This document shows, piece after piece, positions 27,193 through 38,687 of a DNA stretch of 64,000 nucleotides; the first letter of the stretch is position 1, and each line of letters begins with the position of its first letter. The stretch is from Alteriqipengyuania abyssalis. GTDB taxonomy: Bacteria; Pseudomonadota; Alphaproteobacteria; Sphingomonadales; Sphingomonadaceae. The stretch is taken from NCBI RefSeq assembly GCF_019857185.1, contig NZ_JAHWXP010000004.1:212441-276440 (forward strand), in the 5' to 3' direction. The notes beneath the pieces were generated by a model. It was not told where the DNA came from. It saw only the letters and a list, made by a program, of their open reading frames with translations, and searched no databases. Position numbers and translations under genes: made by a program.

Positions 27193-27861
27193 TTAGAAGC
27201 GCATGCCGAGACCCACGGTGACCTGGTGACGGTCGGTATCGACATCGAAGCGGTCGCTATCGGGCAGCGTGCCGTCGAAATCGACTTCAGCCTTGGAATA
27301 GTTCGAATAGCGGTATTCGATGTTGGTGAAGAGGTTCTTGCCGAACGCATATTCAAGGCCGCCACCCACGCGGTAGCCGTCGAGATCGTAGTTCGTGTCG
27401 AACTCGGTCGTGCCGTCGCTGCTGCGCACGTTGAGGCGGGCGTTGGTGTAGCCGCCCTTGGCGTAGAACATCATGTTCGGGTTGGCCTTCACACCAATGC
27501 GGGCACCGACGTAGATGTCGCGACCGGCCGAGACGTTGCCGAAGCCGAAGCCTTCGAAGTCACCGGCTTCGTAATCCGTATCGGCGGTCGAACCGGTCAG
27601 TTCGGCTTCCGGGCCGAGCACGATGTTGCCGAGATCGACGTCGTAACCGATCGTGGCACCATAGATGACGCCTTCGGCCGACTGGTCGTTGTTGTCGTTG
27701 CCATCGTCATCGACGCTGCTTCCGGCGGTGATCTGGTCATAGCCGGTCGTGCCCTGGATGCGGAAACCCGAGAACGGCGAGTCCGGATCGGCCTGAGCGG
27801 CGGCAGGCGTGGCGAGCGCGGCCAGGGAACCGGTGGCGAGAATAGCAAATGCGATTTTCAT
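27193..27861 (-). CDS. Outer-membrane beta-barrel protein (Omp25/Opa-like)
   Basis: A 222-residue protein with a signal peptide (KIAFAILATGSLAALATPAAAQ) and alternating amphipathic strands ending in the outer-membrane signature VTVGLGMRF with C-terminal Phe. Strand-like segments include YVGARIGVKANPNMMFYAKGG and LFTNIEYRYSNYSKAEVDFDG. It is typical of eight-stranded porin-family barrels in alphaproteobacteria. ATG 27861 follows GGAAG. The frame runs open for 1.8 kb upstream antisense to rlmN and the MOSC gene, but that part is not coding. Confidence 0.9.
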   Translation of the reverse strand: MKIAFAILATGSLAALATPAAAQADPDSPFSGFRIQGTTGYDQITAGSSVDDDGNDNNDQSAEGVIYGATIGYDVDLGNIVLGPEAELTGSTADTDYEAGDFEGFGFGNVSAGRDIYVGARIGVKANPNMMFYAKGGYTNARLNVRSSDGTTEFDTNYDLDGYRVGGGLEYAFGKNLFTNIEYRYSNYSKAEVDFDGTLPDSDRFDVDTDRHQVTVGLGMRF

Positions 27862-28089
27862 TTCAGATACTTCCTTCTTTGTCATGCCGTCTGCGATGCG
27901 GCACACAGCAAGGAAATGGTTCTCCGCCTGCGAAGTTTCATGAATGTCACACAACAAGAAACTGTGGCATTCCGGTAACATTCGTTCGCCCAGCTGACGT
28001 TTTCGCACGATCAACGGCAGGAACCGGACGGCGGCATGTGCGTGCGCCGCTGGAATTTCGCCGCAGAAGCGATTATGTGCGGCTCTCCC

Positions 28090-29343
28090 ATGGCCAATAC
28101 AGACCTCATGCCCACCCCCGGAGCGTTCGATCCGGTTCCGACCCCGCGCGATATTACGCCTAGGGCGGACGGGCGCGTGGACCTCATCGGCCTGCCCAAG
28201 GCGCGCATCCGCGAGCTTTTCGAGGCCGCCGGGCTCGACGCCAAGGCCGCCAAGCTGCGTTCGAAGCAGGTGTTCCACTGGCTCTATCATCGCGGCGTGA
28301 CCGAGTTCGAGGCGATGACCGACATCGCCAAGACCATGCGCCCGTGGCTGACGGAACGCTTCGTGATCGGACGGCCCGAGGTGGTCGAGGCGCATCACTC
28401 GACCGACGGCACCCGCAAGTGGGTGCTGCGCACCGCCGACGGGAACGATTTCGAGATGGTCTTCATCCCCGATGCGGATCGGGGAACCCTGTGCATCTCC
28501 AGCCAGGTCGGCTGCACGCTCAACTGCCGTTTCTGCCACACCGGTACGATGCGGCTGGTGCGCAACCTGACGCCGGGCGAGATCGTCGGCCAGGTCATGC
28601 TCGCACGCGACAGCCTTGGCGAATGGCCCAAGGGCTCGATGGCGGGGCTGGACGAGGTCGAGGACAGCGCCGAATATACGTCCGACGGGCGCCTGCTGAC
28701 CAATATCGTGCTGATGGGCATGGGTGAGCCGCTGTATAATTTCGACAATGTCCGCGACGCGATGAAGCTGGTCATGGATGGCGACGGGCTCGCCCTGTCG
28801 AAGCGCCGCATCACGCTCTCGACCAGCGGCGTGGTTCCGATGATGGAACGCTGCGGCGAGGAAATCGGCGTGAATCTGGCGGTCTCGCTCCACGCCGTGC
28901 GCAAGGACGTGCGCGACGAGATCGTCCCGCTGAACAAGAAATACGGCATCGAAGAACTGCTGCAGGCCTGCGCAGACTATCCCGGTGCCAGCAACGCGCG
29001 GCGGATCACCTTCGAATACATCATGCTCAAGGACAAGAACGATAGCGACGAGGATGCGCGCGAGCTTGTCCGTCTGCTCAAGCAGTACGACCTGCCCGCC
29101 AAGGTGAACCTCATCCCGTTCAACCCGTGGCCGGGCAGCGATTACGAAACCTCCCTGCCCGAGCGCATTCGCGCCTTTTCCGACATCGTCTTCGAAGGCG
29201 GGATCAGCGCGCCGGTCCGCACCCCGCGCGGGCGCGACATTGGTGCAGCCTGTGGCCAGCTGAAGACCGCTGCCGAGAAGAAGAGCCGCGCCCAGCGCGA
29301 TCGCGAAGCGGCGCAAGCTGCCGAGGAAAAAAGCGCCGCGTGA
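28090..29343 (+). CDS. rlmN: 23S rRNA (adenine-2503-C2)-methyltransferase RlmN
   Basis: About 417 residues of the radical SAM methyl-synthase that methylates A2503 of 23S rRNA and A37 of some tRNAs. The 4Fe-4S motif CxxxCxxC appears in [20 protein letters not shown], followed by [54 protein letters not shown] and [10 protein letters not shown]. The methyl-carrying C-terminal Cys lies in [12 protein letters not shown] 28090 is the likely start; in-frame ATGs at 28075 and 28036 are alternatives and none has a strong ribosome binding site. Confidence 0.95.
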   Translation: MANTDLMPTPGAFDPVPTPRDITPRADGRVDLIGLPKARIRELFEAAGLDAKAAKLRSKQVFHWLYHRGVTEFEAMTDIAKTMRPWLTERFVIGRPEVVEAHHSTDGTRKWVLRTADGNDFEMVFIPDADRGTLCISSQVGCTLNCRFCHTGTMRLVRNLTPGEIVGQVMLARDSLGEWPKGSMAGLDEVEDSAEYTSDGRLLTNIVLMGMGEPLYNFDNVRDAMKLVMDGDGLALSKRRITLSTSGVVPMMERCGEEIGVNLAVSLHAVRKDVRDEIVPLNKKYGIEELLQACADYPGASNARRITFEYIMLKDKNDSDEDARELVRLLKQYDLPAKVNLIPFNPWPGSDYETSLPERIRAFSDIVFEGGISAPVRTPRGRDIGAACGQLKTAAEKKSRAQRDREAAQAAEEKSAA

Positions 29344-29987
29344 GCCTGACCGTCGAGGCGATCTGCGCCGGACGCGCAGCCCGGCTCCCCGGCGACAAAC
29401 GCAGCGCCATCTCCAAATCGCCACTCGACGGCCCGGTTGAAATAGGCCCGCGCGGTGTCGCGGGCGACGAGCAGGTGAATCGTAAGTACCACGGCTTTCC
29501 GGCGATGGCCGTGCATCTCTACCCGGCAGACCATTACGCATGGCTGCGGGATCTTGTCGGCGAGCGCCCCACGCTGGCCGGGCCAGGCAGCATGGGCGAA
29601 AACCTGTTCGTTCATGGGATCGAAGAAACCGCAGTCTGCATCGGCGACCGGTTCCGCCTCGGCACCGCAATCATCGAGGTTTCGCAGCCGCGCCAGCCGT
29701 GCGCGACGATCGAACGCCATCTGGGCCGCAAGGGCGTCGTCAAGGCGATCGTCGAGAGCGGCCGCTGCGGCATGTTCTTTCGGGTGATCGAGCCCGGCCT
29801 CGCCCAGGCGGGAGACTCGCTTGACCCGATAGAGCAAGGGGCAGCCGACTGGACCGTGCGGCGCGCCTTTCACCTCGTCTATGCGGGCGGCAAGCCGGAT
29901 CGCGGCGAGCTGGAAGAGCTGGCCAGCCTGCCCCGCGTATCGGACCGGCTGGTCCACGACATTCGCCGCAAGCATCCGGCCGCCTGA
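29340..29987 (+). CDS. MOSC domain protein (YiiM-like)
   Basis: A 215-residue protein that starts at a GTG overlapping the rlmN stop (GTGA). The MOSC core is visible: [32 protein letters not shown], then the conserved cysteine in [16 protein letters not shown] and [11 protein letters not shown]. YiiM-type MOSC proteins reduce N-hydroxylated compounds using molybdenum cofactor. The C-terminal 45 residues form the short alpha-helical extension seen in YiiM. Coupling to rlmN implies shared expression, not shared function. Confidence 0.87.
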   Translation: MSLTVEAICAGRAARLPGDKRSAISKSPLDGPVEIGPRGVAGDEQVNRKYHGFPAMAVHLYPADHYAWLRDLVGERPTLAGPGSMGENLFVHGIEETAVCIGDRFRLGTAIIEVSQPRQPCATIERHLGRKGVVKAIVESGRCGMFFRVIEPGLAQAGDSLDPIEQGAADWTVRRAFHLVYAGGKPDRGELEELASLPRVSDRLVHDIRRKHPAA

Positions 29988-30067
29988 TCGGCGCGATCAG
30001 CTCTCCGGCTCTTGAAACAATCGCTTAGAGGTGTAACACTCTCATAACACACCAAGGGAGGTTATGC

Positions 30068-31048
30068 TTGCGCACATTTCTGACAATTCTTGCCGCGTTC
30101 GCTCTGGGGCTCTCCACCAGTGCGGCCGCCGATCCGGGGCCACCGGTCGCCCCGACCGAAATCATGGTCGGCGAGGAACTGCCGTATGCCTATTTCGCCA
30201 CGCCGGAGGGCGAAGGCCCCTTCCCCGTCGTCATCGTGCTCGGCGGGAGCGAAGGGGGTGACATGGGCTCGCGCAGCTCGGCCCCGCGCTTCATCGAGCA
30301 GGGCTATGCCGTACTCGGCCTGCCCTACTACTCGCCCGGCTATCTTCCTCCCGCACGGCAGCTGCCCGACCTGCCCGAGGCGTTCGACTCCATTCCGCTC
30401 GAAAAGCTGGCGATCGCGCGCGACTGGCTGCGCGCGCGTGACGACGTGCAGCCAGATGCCATCGGTCTCTACGGCGTATCCAAGGGTGCGGAGTTCGTGC
30501 TTGCAGGGGCGAGCCGGATCGACGGATTTGCAGCCGTCGTGGCCATCGTGCCCAGCGACGTGATCTGGGAAGGCTGGGGTCCGGGCGCTAAGCCGGGTGA
30601 GGTCAGCAGCTTCTCATGGGCGGGCGAACCGCTTCCCTTCGTGCCCTATCTCGGCATGGAAGAGGAATTCGCGAAATACGCGATCCCCGGCGCGGTCGTC
30701 CGCCTGCGCACCCCGCAGGATGCGGGACGCCGTGCCAATCCCGACCGGGTGCCCGCCGCGCGCATTCGCGTGGAAGAAATCGACGAGCCCGTGCTGGTCG
30801 CGGGCGGCGATGCCGACAACACCTGGAATTCGGGCGGGATGGCGCAGAATATTGCCGAGCGACGTGCCGAGGCGGGCGGGCTGGAGACGGTCGCGATGAT
30901 CTATCCGGGCGCAGGCCACGCGCTGTCTGGCACCGGCGTCCAGCGGACCGAGGGCGAGTTCCGTTACGACGAAGCCACGCTCGCCGCGCAGCAGGAAATC
31001 TGGCCCGCGACGCTCGCCTTCCTCGCCGAGCATCTCAAAGGCGAATGA
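30068..31048 (+). CDS. Exported acyl-CoA thioesterase/BAAT C-terminal-type hydrolase
   Basis: A 326-residue alpha/beta hydrolase with a signal peptide (FLTILAAFALGLSTSAAA). The nucleophile elbow is GLYGVSKGAEF (Ser138), the acid is in VAGGDADNTW and the His in YPGAGHALSG, the order found in BAAT C-terminal-domain enzymes. An exported form is likely to act on extracellular esters or thioesters rather than CoA. The start is a TTG preceded by AAGGGAGG; an ATG four bases earlier is out of frame. Its TGA overlaps the ATG of a frameshifted methyltransferase. Confidence 0.83.
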   Translation: MRTFLTILAAFALGLSTSAAADPGPPVAPTEIMVGEELPYAYFATPEGEGPFPVVIVLGGSEGGDMGSRSSAPRFIEQGYAVLGLPYYSPGYLPPARQLPDLPEAFDSIPLEKLAIARDWLRARDDVQPDAIGLYGVSKGAEFVLAGASRIDGFAAVVAIVPSDVIWEGWGPGAKPGEVSSFSWAGEPLPFVPYLGMEEEFAKYAIPGAVVRLRTPQDAGRRANPDRVPAARIRVEEIDEPVLVAGGDADNTWNSGGMAQNIAERRAEAGGLETVAMIYPGAGHALSGTGVQRTEGEFRYDEATLAAQQEIWPATLAFLAEHLKGE

Positions 31049-31652
31049 GCTTCGATCAGGCCACGATCGACTATTACGCGCGGGCCGCGCCGCACTACAC
31101 CGCCAGCACCGCGCAGGACCGGCACCGGCACCTCGACCCCTTCCTGAATCTTCTGGAGGCGGGTGCATCGGTGCTGGAGCTGGGGTGTGGCTGCGGCGCG
31201 GACGCGGCCCACATGCACAGCGCGGGTTCCGGGTCGACGCGACAGACGGGACGGCGGCGATGGCACGCAAGGCGCGGGAACGCTTCGACATCGGCGCGCG
31301 CGTCATGCGGTTCGATGAGCTTGACGCTTGCCAGAGCTATGATGCCGTGTGGGCCCATGCATCCCTGCTGCACGCGCCACGCGGTGCACTGCCCGACATC
31401 CTCGGACGCATTCACCGCGCGCTGAAGCCCGCAGGGTGGCATTTCGCCAACTTCAAGCTGGGCGACGATGCCCACCCGGACGAGGGTCGCGATTTGCTGG
31501 GCCGGTGGACCAACCTCCCCAGCCCTGCGTGGCTCGAGCAGACCTATGCCCACGCAGGTTTCGCGGTCGAGGAGGCCGAACGCTATCGCGGCAAGGCTTG
31601 CGACGGCACCCAGCGCGACTGGTACGCGCTGACCGTCCGCAAGATCGACTGA
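31045..31652 (+). pseudogene. Class I SAM-dependent methyltransferase, broken by a frameshift
   Basis: Translation from ATG 31045 (ATGA overlap with the previous stop) gives MSFDQATIDYYARAAPHYTA and the SAM-binding motif SVLELGCGCGADAAHMHSAG, then loses sense. From about 31227 a second frame continues the expected fold (FRVDATDGTAAMARKARERF, ASLLHAPRGALPDILGRIHR, LKPAGWHFANFK) to a stop at 31652. The two halves join into one normal-length enzyme of about 203 residues if one base is restored near 31224-31227. This is either a recent one-base deletion or a sequencing error. The substrate is unknown. Confidence 0.8.
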
Positions 31653-31811
31653 CGGGAAGTCGGTTCGGCGCACCGAGCATGGTTAATTTATCGCGGACTT
31701 CGCACGGCTCGTCCGCAAATCGCCAAGCCAACGCATCGTTCATCTGAGGTTGGGGAGCCGGGGCGCTCCTTCGGAATTGGTTGGGACAGAACAATTCGAA
31801 GGAGTGACCCG

Positions 31812-32252
31812 ATGAAGATCCCCATGATGGCAATCGCCGCTTCAGCCCTCGCCCTGCCAGCTGCCCCCGCGCTGGCCGCAGAGCTTCCCGTCGAGAGCCG
31901 CACGAGCACCATTGCGGCCTCGCCCTTCTCCGCCACGCCCGCCAGCGCGCACCAGTATCAGCGCCGCGACTATCGCGATCGGCGCGAGTACCGGCGCGGC
32001 TACCGCGATGCGCGGCGCGAGGCGCGCCACGAACGGCGTCTCGATCGCGGTGACCGTGTGTGGCGCGGGCAGGACGGCCGCTACCGCTGCCGCCGCAGCG
32101 ACGGGTCGACCGGTCTGGTGATCGGCGCGGGCGTGGGTGCGCTCGCCGGGTCGCAGATCGCCGCCGATTCGACGCTTGGCGCGATCATCGGAGCGATTGG
32201 CGGCGGCCTGCTCGGCCGCGAAATCGAACGCGGCGATCTGCGCTGCCGCTGA
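31812..32252 (+). CDS. Glycine-zipper surface protein (17 kDa antigen-like)
   Basis: A 146-residue exported protein: signal peptide (MAIAASALALPAAPALAA), then a strongly basic Arg/Tyr/Asp-rich linker (about residues 48-85), a short conserved RYRCRRSDGSTGLVIG segment, and a glycine-zipper helix pair (GVGALAGSQIAADSTLGAIIG, of which the Gly spacing matters) ending in GLLGREIERG. This matches the 17-kDa surface antigen/glycine-zipper 2TM group found in alphaproteobacterial envelopes. GAAGGAG precedes the ATG. It is monocistronic, with a perfect hairpin terminator 22 bases after the stop. Confidence 0.85.
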   Translation: MKIPMMAIAASALALPAAPALAAELPVESRTSTIAASPFSATPASAHQYQRRDYRDRREYRRGYRDARREARHERRLDRGDRVWRGQDGRYRCRRSDGSTGLVIGAGVGALAGSQIAADSTLGAIIGAIGGGLLGREIERGDLRCR

Positions 32253-32274
32253 GGCGATCATCGCCCAATATGCT

Positions 32275-32308
32275 GGGGCCGCACACCACGCCGGTGTGCG
32301 GCCCCTTT
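32275..32308 (+). terminator. Strong hairpin terminator after the glycine-zipper gene
   Basis: Perfect 13-base arms 32275-32287 and 32293-32305 with a five-base loop, followed by TTT. The T run is short. Confidence 0.75.
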
Positions 32309-32355
32309 GTAATATGCGCCCGGACCGATATGGGTCGGCCTGAAAGGAGGGGAGT

Positions 32356-33823
<1,468 letters not shown>

Positions 33824-33827
<4 letters not shown>

Positions 33828-34576
33828 GCTTCACGATGAAACGCCGCTCCGTCCTGCTCGGCTCGGGCGCGCTGATGCTTGGCGCGTGCACCAAGGTTGG
33901 CGACAGCCAGGCAGGCAAGCGCTTTTTCGAAACCGTCGACGACTGGCAGATGGGCCTGCAACGCGCGCTGCGCGCACGCAACGCCCTCGCCCCCGAATAC
34001 GCGCCGGAGGACATCTCGCCCACCTTCCGCGGCAACGGATCGACCGACCCGCAGAACGATGGCTACCCCGAGCATGTCGCCAATGGCTTTGCCGACTGGC
34101 GCTTTACCGTCACCGGCCTGGTCGAACGGCCCTTGTCCTTCACGCTCGACCAGATCATGACGCTGCCCCAACGCACCCAGATCACCCGGCACGATTGCGT
34201 CGAGGGGTGGAGCGCGATCGGCCAGTGGACCGGCCCGCAGCTGTCGACCTTCCTTGAGCTGGCGCGGGTGCGCGAGGGCGCGAACTACGTCGTGTTCCGC
34301 TGCGCCGACGATTACACGCGCGGCCGCTATTACGAGAGCATCGATATGGACGATGCCTACCACCCGCAGACGATTATCGCGCACCGCCTCAATGGCGAGC
34401 CGCTGCCGGTCAAGAACGGTGCGCCCCTGCGCGCGCGGGTGGAGCGGCAGCTGGGGTACAAGCATGCCAAATATCTCACCGGCATCGAACTGGTCGCCAG
34501 CCTCGATACGATCGGCCTCGGCAAGGGCGGCTACTGGGAAGATTATGGTGGCTATCAATGGTACGCCGGGATGTGA
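33824..34576 (+). CDS. Molybdopterin-dependent oxidoreductase (SUOX/YedY-like)
   Basis: A 250-residue protein with a twin-arginine-like N-terminus containing a lipobox (KRRSVLLGSGALMLGAC), so it is probably exported and lipid-anchored. The molybdopterin domain shows LTFTL-like strands and the molybdenum-binding Cys in TRHDCVEGWSAIGQWTG, then YYESIDMDDAYHPQTI and KNGAPLRARVERQLGYKHAKY. It is close in organisation to sulfite-oxidase-family proteins such as MsrP/YedY, but lacks the dimerisation domain. The coupled cytochrome b gene is the likely electron partner. The substrate is unknown. Confidence 0.88.
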
Positions 34577-34644
34577 CCGCCTTGCGAGCGCAAAGCCCGC
34601 TGGATAAAGTCGAGCCCTCTTTACCGAACAGGGCCTTACCGAAC

Positions 34645-34908
34645 ATGGCGAACGTCTGGAGCGACGAGGAAGTGCGCGTGCTGGTCGGCTGGACGGCCGA
34701 GGATTACGGGGCCAGCATGGTCCTGCGTCTGGAAACCGTCACCAACATGCCGCAGAACGCAGACGACGTGCTGGTGTCGCGCATGGTTCTGAACAAGGAT
34801 CAGGCGGTGCAGCTGGGCAACGTGCTGTTCGAACTTTCGGGCCGCCTGCCGCCCAAGACCGCGAAGCCGCCCCTGCTGGACCGTATGCTTGCCCGCAAGT
34901 CGGACTAG
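34645..34908 (+). CDS. Conserved-looking small hypothetical protein
   Basis: An 87-residue soluble protein starting at ATG 34645 (ANVWSDEEVRVLVGWTAEDYG). It contains LRLETVTNMPQNADDVLVSRMVLNKDQAVQLGNVLFELSG split over two predicted strands and a helix, ending in a basic tail (DRMLARKSD). No family is recognised. It sits between the molybdoenzyme unit and the cyclopropane synthase on the same strand. The frame opens as early as 34558, inside the previous gene. Confidence 0.6.
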   Translation: MANVWSDEEVRVLVGWTAEDYGASMVLRLETVTNMPQNADDVLVSRMVLNKDQAVQLGNVLFELSGRLPPKTAKPPLLDRMLARKSD

Positions 34909-34958
34909 GCGCATAGCCGCGGCGTGCCCACAGACCCCAGCCAAGAAGGACTGGCAAA

Positions 34959-36260
34959 CTGCTCGATCAAACGACATCCAAACCGACCGGTAGCGGCCGC
35001 CCGCGCGGCCCCGCCAACCTCCTGTTCTGCCGCTTCCTCGACGGGCACATCAAGGCCGGCGCGCTGGAAGTGGTCTTCGCAGACGGTAGCCGCACGCAGT
35101 TCGGCTCGCCCGGCTCCAACTCGCTCGATATCGCGATCCGGCTGACCGATTCGGGAGTCGCGCGCAGCATCCTGCTCGATCCGGCGCTGGGTGCAGCGGA
35201 AGCCTTCATGGACGGGCGGCTGGTGATCGAGCGCGGCGATGTGATGGGCCTGGTCGACCTGTTCGCGCGCAATGCCCCGTGGGAGGCAGGGGCGAGCTAC
35301 AACCGTCCCAGCCCCCTCAGGAGACTCGGCAACCGGATCGCCTTCCACGGCGAACAGCTCAACAACGCGGTCCGCAGCCGCGCGAACGTCGCGCATCACT
35401 ACGATATCGGCAACGCGCTCTACCGCCTGATGCTCGATCCCGAGCACATGCAGTACAGCTGCGGCTACTGGCCGCGCGAGGGCATGACGCTGGGCGATGC
35501 GCAGGAGGCGAAGCTGGCCCATATCGCGGCCAAGCTGGCGCTGGAGCCGGGTCAGCGGGTGCTCGATATCGGCTGCGGCTGGGGCGGCATGGCGATCTTC
35601 CTCGCGCAGCGCGCCGGGGTGCACGTCACCGGGATCACCCTGTCCAAGGAACAGGCCGCGCTGGCGCGCGAGCGTGCTGCGGCGGCGGGCGTGGAAGACA
35701 AGGTCAGCATCGAACTGGTCGATTACCGCGACCACGCAGACCAGGGCCACAAGTACGACCGGATCGTCTCGGTCGGCATGTTCGAACATGTCGGGCAGCA
35801 GCAGTTCGATACCTTCTTCCGCTGCACCGGCAAGCTGCTCGACACCGATGGGGTGATGCTGGTCCACACGATTGGCCGCATGGGCGGACCGGGATCGACC
35901 GATGCCTTCACCCGCAAGTATATCTTCCCCGGCGGCTATATCCCCGCGCTGAGCGAAACCGTCGCCGCGAGCGAGAAGAGCCGCCTGATCGCCACCGATG
36001 TCGAGACCTGGCGGCTGCACTATGCGCACACGCTGCGCGCCTGGTACGCCAAGTGCGAAGCCAATCGGGACCGGATCGTGCAGATGTACGACGAGAGGTT
36101 CTATCGCATGTGGACCTTCTATCTGGCAGGAGCCACCGCCGCGTTCGAAAGCGGGACCATGTGCAACTACCAGCTGCAATTTGCACGCCACCGCCATGCC
36201 CTGCCCTTGTCCCGCGATTACATGGCGCAGGCGGAGAAGGATCTGCTCGCCAAAGGGTGA
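34959..36260 (+). CDS. cfa: Cyclopropane-fatty-acyl-phospholipid synthase
   Basis: About 433 residues of the Cfa/SAM methyltransferase family that adds a methylene bridge to unsaturated phospholipid acyl chains. The N-terminal lipid-binding part (FLDGHIKAGALEVVFADGS, AFMDGRLVIERGDVMGLVDL) precedes HHYDIGNALYRLMLDPEHMQYSC-type sequence, the SAM motif VLDIGCGWGGMAIFLA and IVSVGMFEHVG. The first GTG (35070) would cut conserved N-terminal sequence. No ATG is available, while CTG at 34959 has AAGGA eight bases upstream, so a CTG start is favoured. Confidence 0.88.
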   Translation: MLDQTTSKPTGSGRPRGPANLLFCRFLDGHIKAGALEVVFADGSRTQFGSPGSNSLDIAIRLTDSGVARSILLDPALGAAEAFMDGRLVIERGDVMGLVDLFARNAPWEAGASYNRPSPLRRLGNRIAFHGEQLNNAVRSRANVAHHYDIGNALYRLMLDPEHMQYSCGYWPREGMTLGDAQEAKLAHIAAKLALEPGQRVLDIGCGWGGMAIFLAQRAGVHVTGITLSKEQAALARERAAAAGVEDKVSIELVDYRDHADQGHKYDRIVSVGMFEHVGQQQFDTFFRCTGKLLDTDGVMLVHTIGRMGGPGSTDAFTRKYIFPGGYIPALSETVAASEKSRLIATDVETWRLHYAHTLRAWYAKCEANRDRIVQMYDERFYRMWTFYLAGATAAFESGTMCNYQLQFARHRHALPLSRDYMAQAEKDLLAKG

Positions 36261-36346
36261 CCCGCCGCGCCTCGATCCGGCCAAGCGATTGATTTCGGCG
36301 GCTTCCGACCCCAGATTGGGTTCTGGACGTTTGCAGGAGCAGGCAC

Positions 36347-36610
36347 ATGGCAGGTGGATGGGCGCGCGATGGCGCGGTTCAGGACCAGATCGACGATACC
36401 GTATCCGACGCGGTCAGCGCGGCGCGATCGCGCATGCCGACCGGCGAGAGTGAGCAGTGGTGTGTCGAGTGCGGGGAAGAGATTCCCGAAAAGCGCCGCG
36501 CCGCGCTGCCCGGGGTAAAGCGGTGCGTGCAATGCCAGTCCGGCCTCGATGCCGCCGTTCGCAGCAGTGGCATCAACCGTCGCGGCAGCAAGGACAGCCA
36601 GTTGCGCTGA
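36347..36610 (+). CDS. DksA/TraR-type C4 zinc-finger protein
   Basis: An 87-residue protein with a four-cysteine zinc finger, WCVECGEEIPEKRRAALPG followed by KRCVQCQSGLD. The preceding helix is short, as in YbiI/TraR rather than full DksA, so the acidic coiled-coil tip needed for classical DksA action is missing. It probably binds RNA polymerase or a related partner. It is monocistronic between cfa and argG. Confidence 0.85.
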   Translation: MAGGWARDGAVQDQIDDTVSDAVSAARSRMPTGESEQWCVECGEEIPEKRRAALPGVKRCVQCQSGLDAAVRSSGINRRGSKDSQLR

Positions 36611-36674
36611 ACTGCGCCTGTTGCTGGCCGCAATCCGCGTTGCGCGGTTCCCCGGTCGCTGCTAGCCGCGCGCC

Positions 36675-37913
36675 ATGAGCAACAACGCCAGCACCAATAA
36701 CCGCGTCGTCCTCGCCTATTCGGGCGGCCTCGACACTTCCGTCATCGCCAAATGGCTCGAAGTCGAGCGCGGGCTTGAGGTGGTCACCTTCACTGCCGAT
36801 CTCGGCCAGGGCGAAGAGCTGGAGCCTGCCCGCCGCAAGGCGCAGGCGATGGGCATTCCCGACAAGCACATCTTCATCGAAGATCTGCGCGAGGAATTCG
36901 TGCGCGATTTCGTGTTCCCGATGATGCGCGCCAATGCCCGTTACGAAGGCGACTACCTGCTCGGCACCAGCATCGCGCGACCGCTCATTTCCAAGCGCCT
37001 GGTCGAGATCGCGCGTGAGACTGGCGCAGGGGCGATTGCGCATGGCGCGACCGGCAAAGGCAACGACCAGGTTCGCTTCGAGCTGAGCGCCTATGCGCTC
37101 GACCCCGACGTCACCGTGATCGCGCCGTGGCGCGAATGGGACCTGACCAGCCGCACCGCGCTGATCGCGTGGGCCGAGGCGCACCAGATCGAGGTGCCCA
37201 AGGACAAGCGCGGCGAAAGCCCGTTCTCGACCGACGCGAACCTCCTCCACACCTCGTCCGAGGGCAAGGTGCTGGAAGATCCGTGGGAGGAAACGCCCGA
37301 CTACGTCTATTCGCGCACCGACAATCCCGAGGATGCGCCGGACACCCCGGAATACATCACGATCGCGTTCGAGAAGGGCGATGGCGTCGCGCTCAATGGC
37401 GAGGCGATGAGCCCAGCCACGCTTCTCGCCGCGCTCAACGATCTGGGCCGCAAGCACGGCATCGGGCGGCTCGATCTGGTCGAAAACCGCTTCGTCGGCA
37501 TGAAGAGCCGCGGGATGTACGAGACGCCCGGTGGCGAAATCTACGCCCGCGCGCATCGCGGGATCGAACAGATCACGCTCGATCGCGGGGCGGCGCATCT
37601 CAAGGACGAGCTGATGCCCAAATATGCGGAGCTCATCTATAACGGCTTCTGGTTCAGCCCCGAGCGCGAGATGCTGCAGGCGGCGATCGACCACAGCCAG
37701 GAACGCGTTTCCGGCGACGTGCGACTCAAGCTGTACAAGGGGAACGCGTCGGTCGTAGGTCGCCGCAGCCCGCACAGCCTCTATTCCGAAGCGCACGTCA
37801 CGTTTGAGGATGACGCCGGCGCATACGACCAGCGCGATGCGCAAGGGTTCATTTCGCTCAACGCCTTGCGGTTGAAATTGCTGGCAAAACGCGACCAGCG
37901 CAGCGGAAATTAG
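36675..37913 (+). CDS. argG: Argininosuccinate synthase
   Basis: A 412-residue enzyme that joins citrulline and aspartate using ATP in arginine synthesis. It shows the P-loop-like [72 protein letters not shown] and [13 protein letters not shown]. Full length, type 1 class. The ATG at 36675 lies after a GC-rich gap without an obvious ribosome binding site. Confidence 0.97.
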   Translation: MSNNASTNNRVVLAYSGGLDTSVIAKWLEVERGLEVVTFTADLGQGEELEPARRKAQAMGIPDKHIFIEDLREEFVRDFVFPMMRANARYEGDYLLGTSIARPLISKRLVEIARETGAGAIAHGATGKGNDQVRFELSAYALDPDVTVIAPWREWDLTSRTALIAWAEAHQIEVPKDKRGESPFSTDANLLHTSSEGKVLEDPWEETPDYVYSRTDNPEDAPDTPEYITIAFEKGDGVALNGEAMSPATLLAALNDLGRKHGIGRLDLVENRFVGMKSRGMYETPGGEIYARAHRGIEQITLDRGAAHLKDELMPKYAELIYNGFWFSPEREMLQAAIDHSQERVSGDVRLKLYKGNASVVGRRSPHSLYSEAHVTFEDDAGAYDQRDAQGFISLNALRLKLLAKRDQRSGN

Positions 37914-38040
37914 GGAATTCGCGCAATAACCGGCAAGGTGCGCGAAAGGTCCGAAGCTTTCCGTTCAAATGTGGCGAAAGCGCGGCGAGCCGCCTCCAGG
38001 TGTATTCCCTATTCGGGGAGCGCGCCTAACTTGCCCCGCC

Positions 38041-38625
38041 ATGGACGGGAACAAAAAGACCCTTCGCCGCGCTGCGCTCCCCACGCTCGCGCTTGCTGTG
38101 CTCGCTCTGCCGCTCGCAGGCGCCGGAGCGCAGGATGCGCCGGGCCAGCAGCCGCTGGTGGCCGACCTCTCCGCTGAGGCACGTCCGGTCTCGCTGACCG
38201 ACGAGCGTGTGCCCGCTGCCGATCAGTTCGACGCCAGCTTTGCGCGTTTCGATGTCGCGCCGCCGATGCCGGTGGCGAGCGCGCGTGCGGTCGATCTTGA
38301 CCAGATCGATCCGCCGATCGAAGCCGAACCCGCAGTGTGGCGCAGCGGCGTTGCCTCCTATTACGGCGCACGCTTCAACGGCCGCCCCACTGCCAGTGGC
38401 GAGCGTTTCGACATGAACGCCTTCACCGCCGCGCATAAGACGCTGCCCTTCGGCACCAGGGTGCGCGTCACCAACCCGCGCACCGGCAAGAGCGTGGTGG
38501 TGCGGATCAATGATCGCGGGCCCTATGCGCATGGACGCGAGATCGACGTATCGCGCGCTGCGGCGGTCGAGCTCGGCCTCGTCCAGCGCGGCCACGGCAC
38601 CGTGGAGCTCGCGCTGATCGACTAG
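38041..38625 (+). CDS. rlpA: Septal ring lytic transglycosylase RlpA
   Basis: A 194-residue exported protein: signal peptide (ALPTLALAVLALPLAGAGA), a variable linker, and a double-psi beta-barrel of RlpA type (GVASYYGARFNGRPTASGE, FDMNAFTAAHKTLPFGTRVR, VVVRINDRGPYAHGREIDVS) with the conserved Asp in INDRGP. No SPOR domain follows, so this is the short form. RlpA cleaves denuded glycan strands at the septum. The start is set at the ATG before the signal peptide; the frame is open from 37969. Confidence 0.9.
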   Translation: MDGNKKTLRRAALPTLALAVLALPLAGAGAQDAPGQQPLVADLSAEARPVSLTDERVPAADQFDASFARFDVAPPMPVASARAVDLDQIDPPIEAEPAVWRSGVASYYGARFNGRPTASGERFDMNAFTAAHKTLPFGTRVRVTNPRTGKSVVVRINDRGPYAHGREIDVSRAAAVELGLVQRGHGTVELALID

Positions 38626-38687
38626 CGCTTGCCGCCGCCCCCGCCTCACGCAATAGCAATGCCGAGAGGGCATTCGGGGGCACGGGC

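Noticed and set aside
27862..29670. The outer-membrane protein frame stays open for another 600 codons upstream
   Set aside because: This part is antisense to rlmN and the MOSC gene, has no family signal, and the signal peptide at 27861 marks the true start.
35070..36260. GTG 35070 as start of the cyclopropane synthase
   Set aside because: It would remove conserved N-terminal sequence that is in frame and preceded by a good ribosome binding site.
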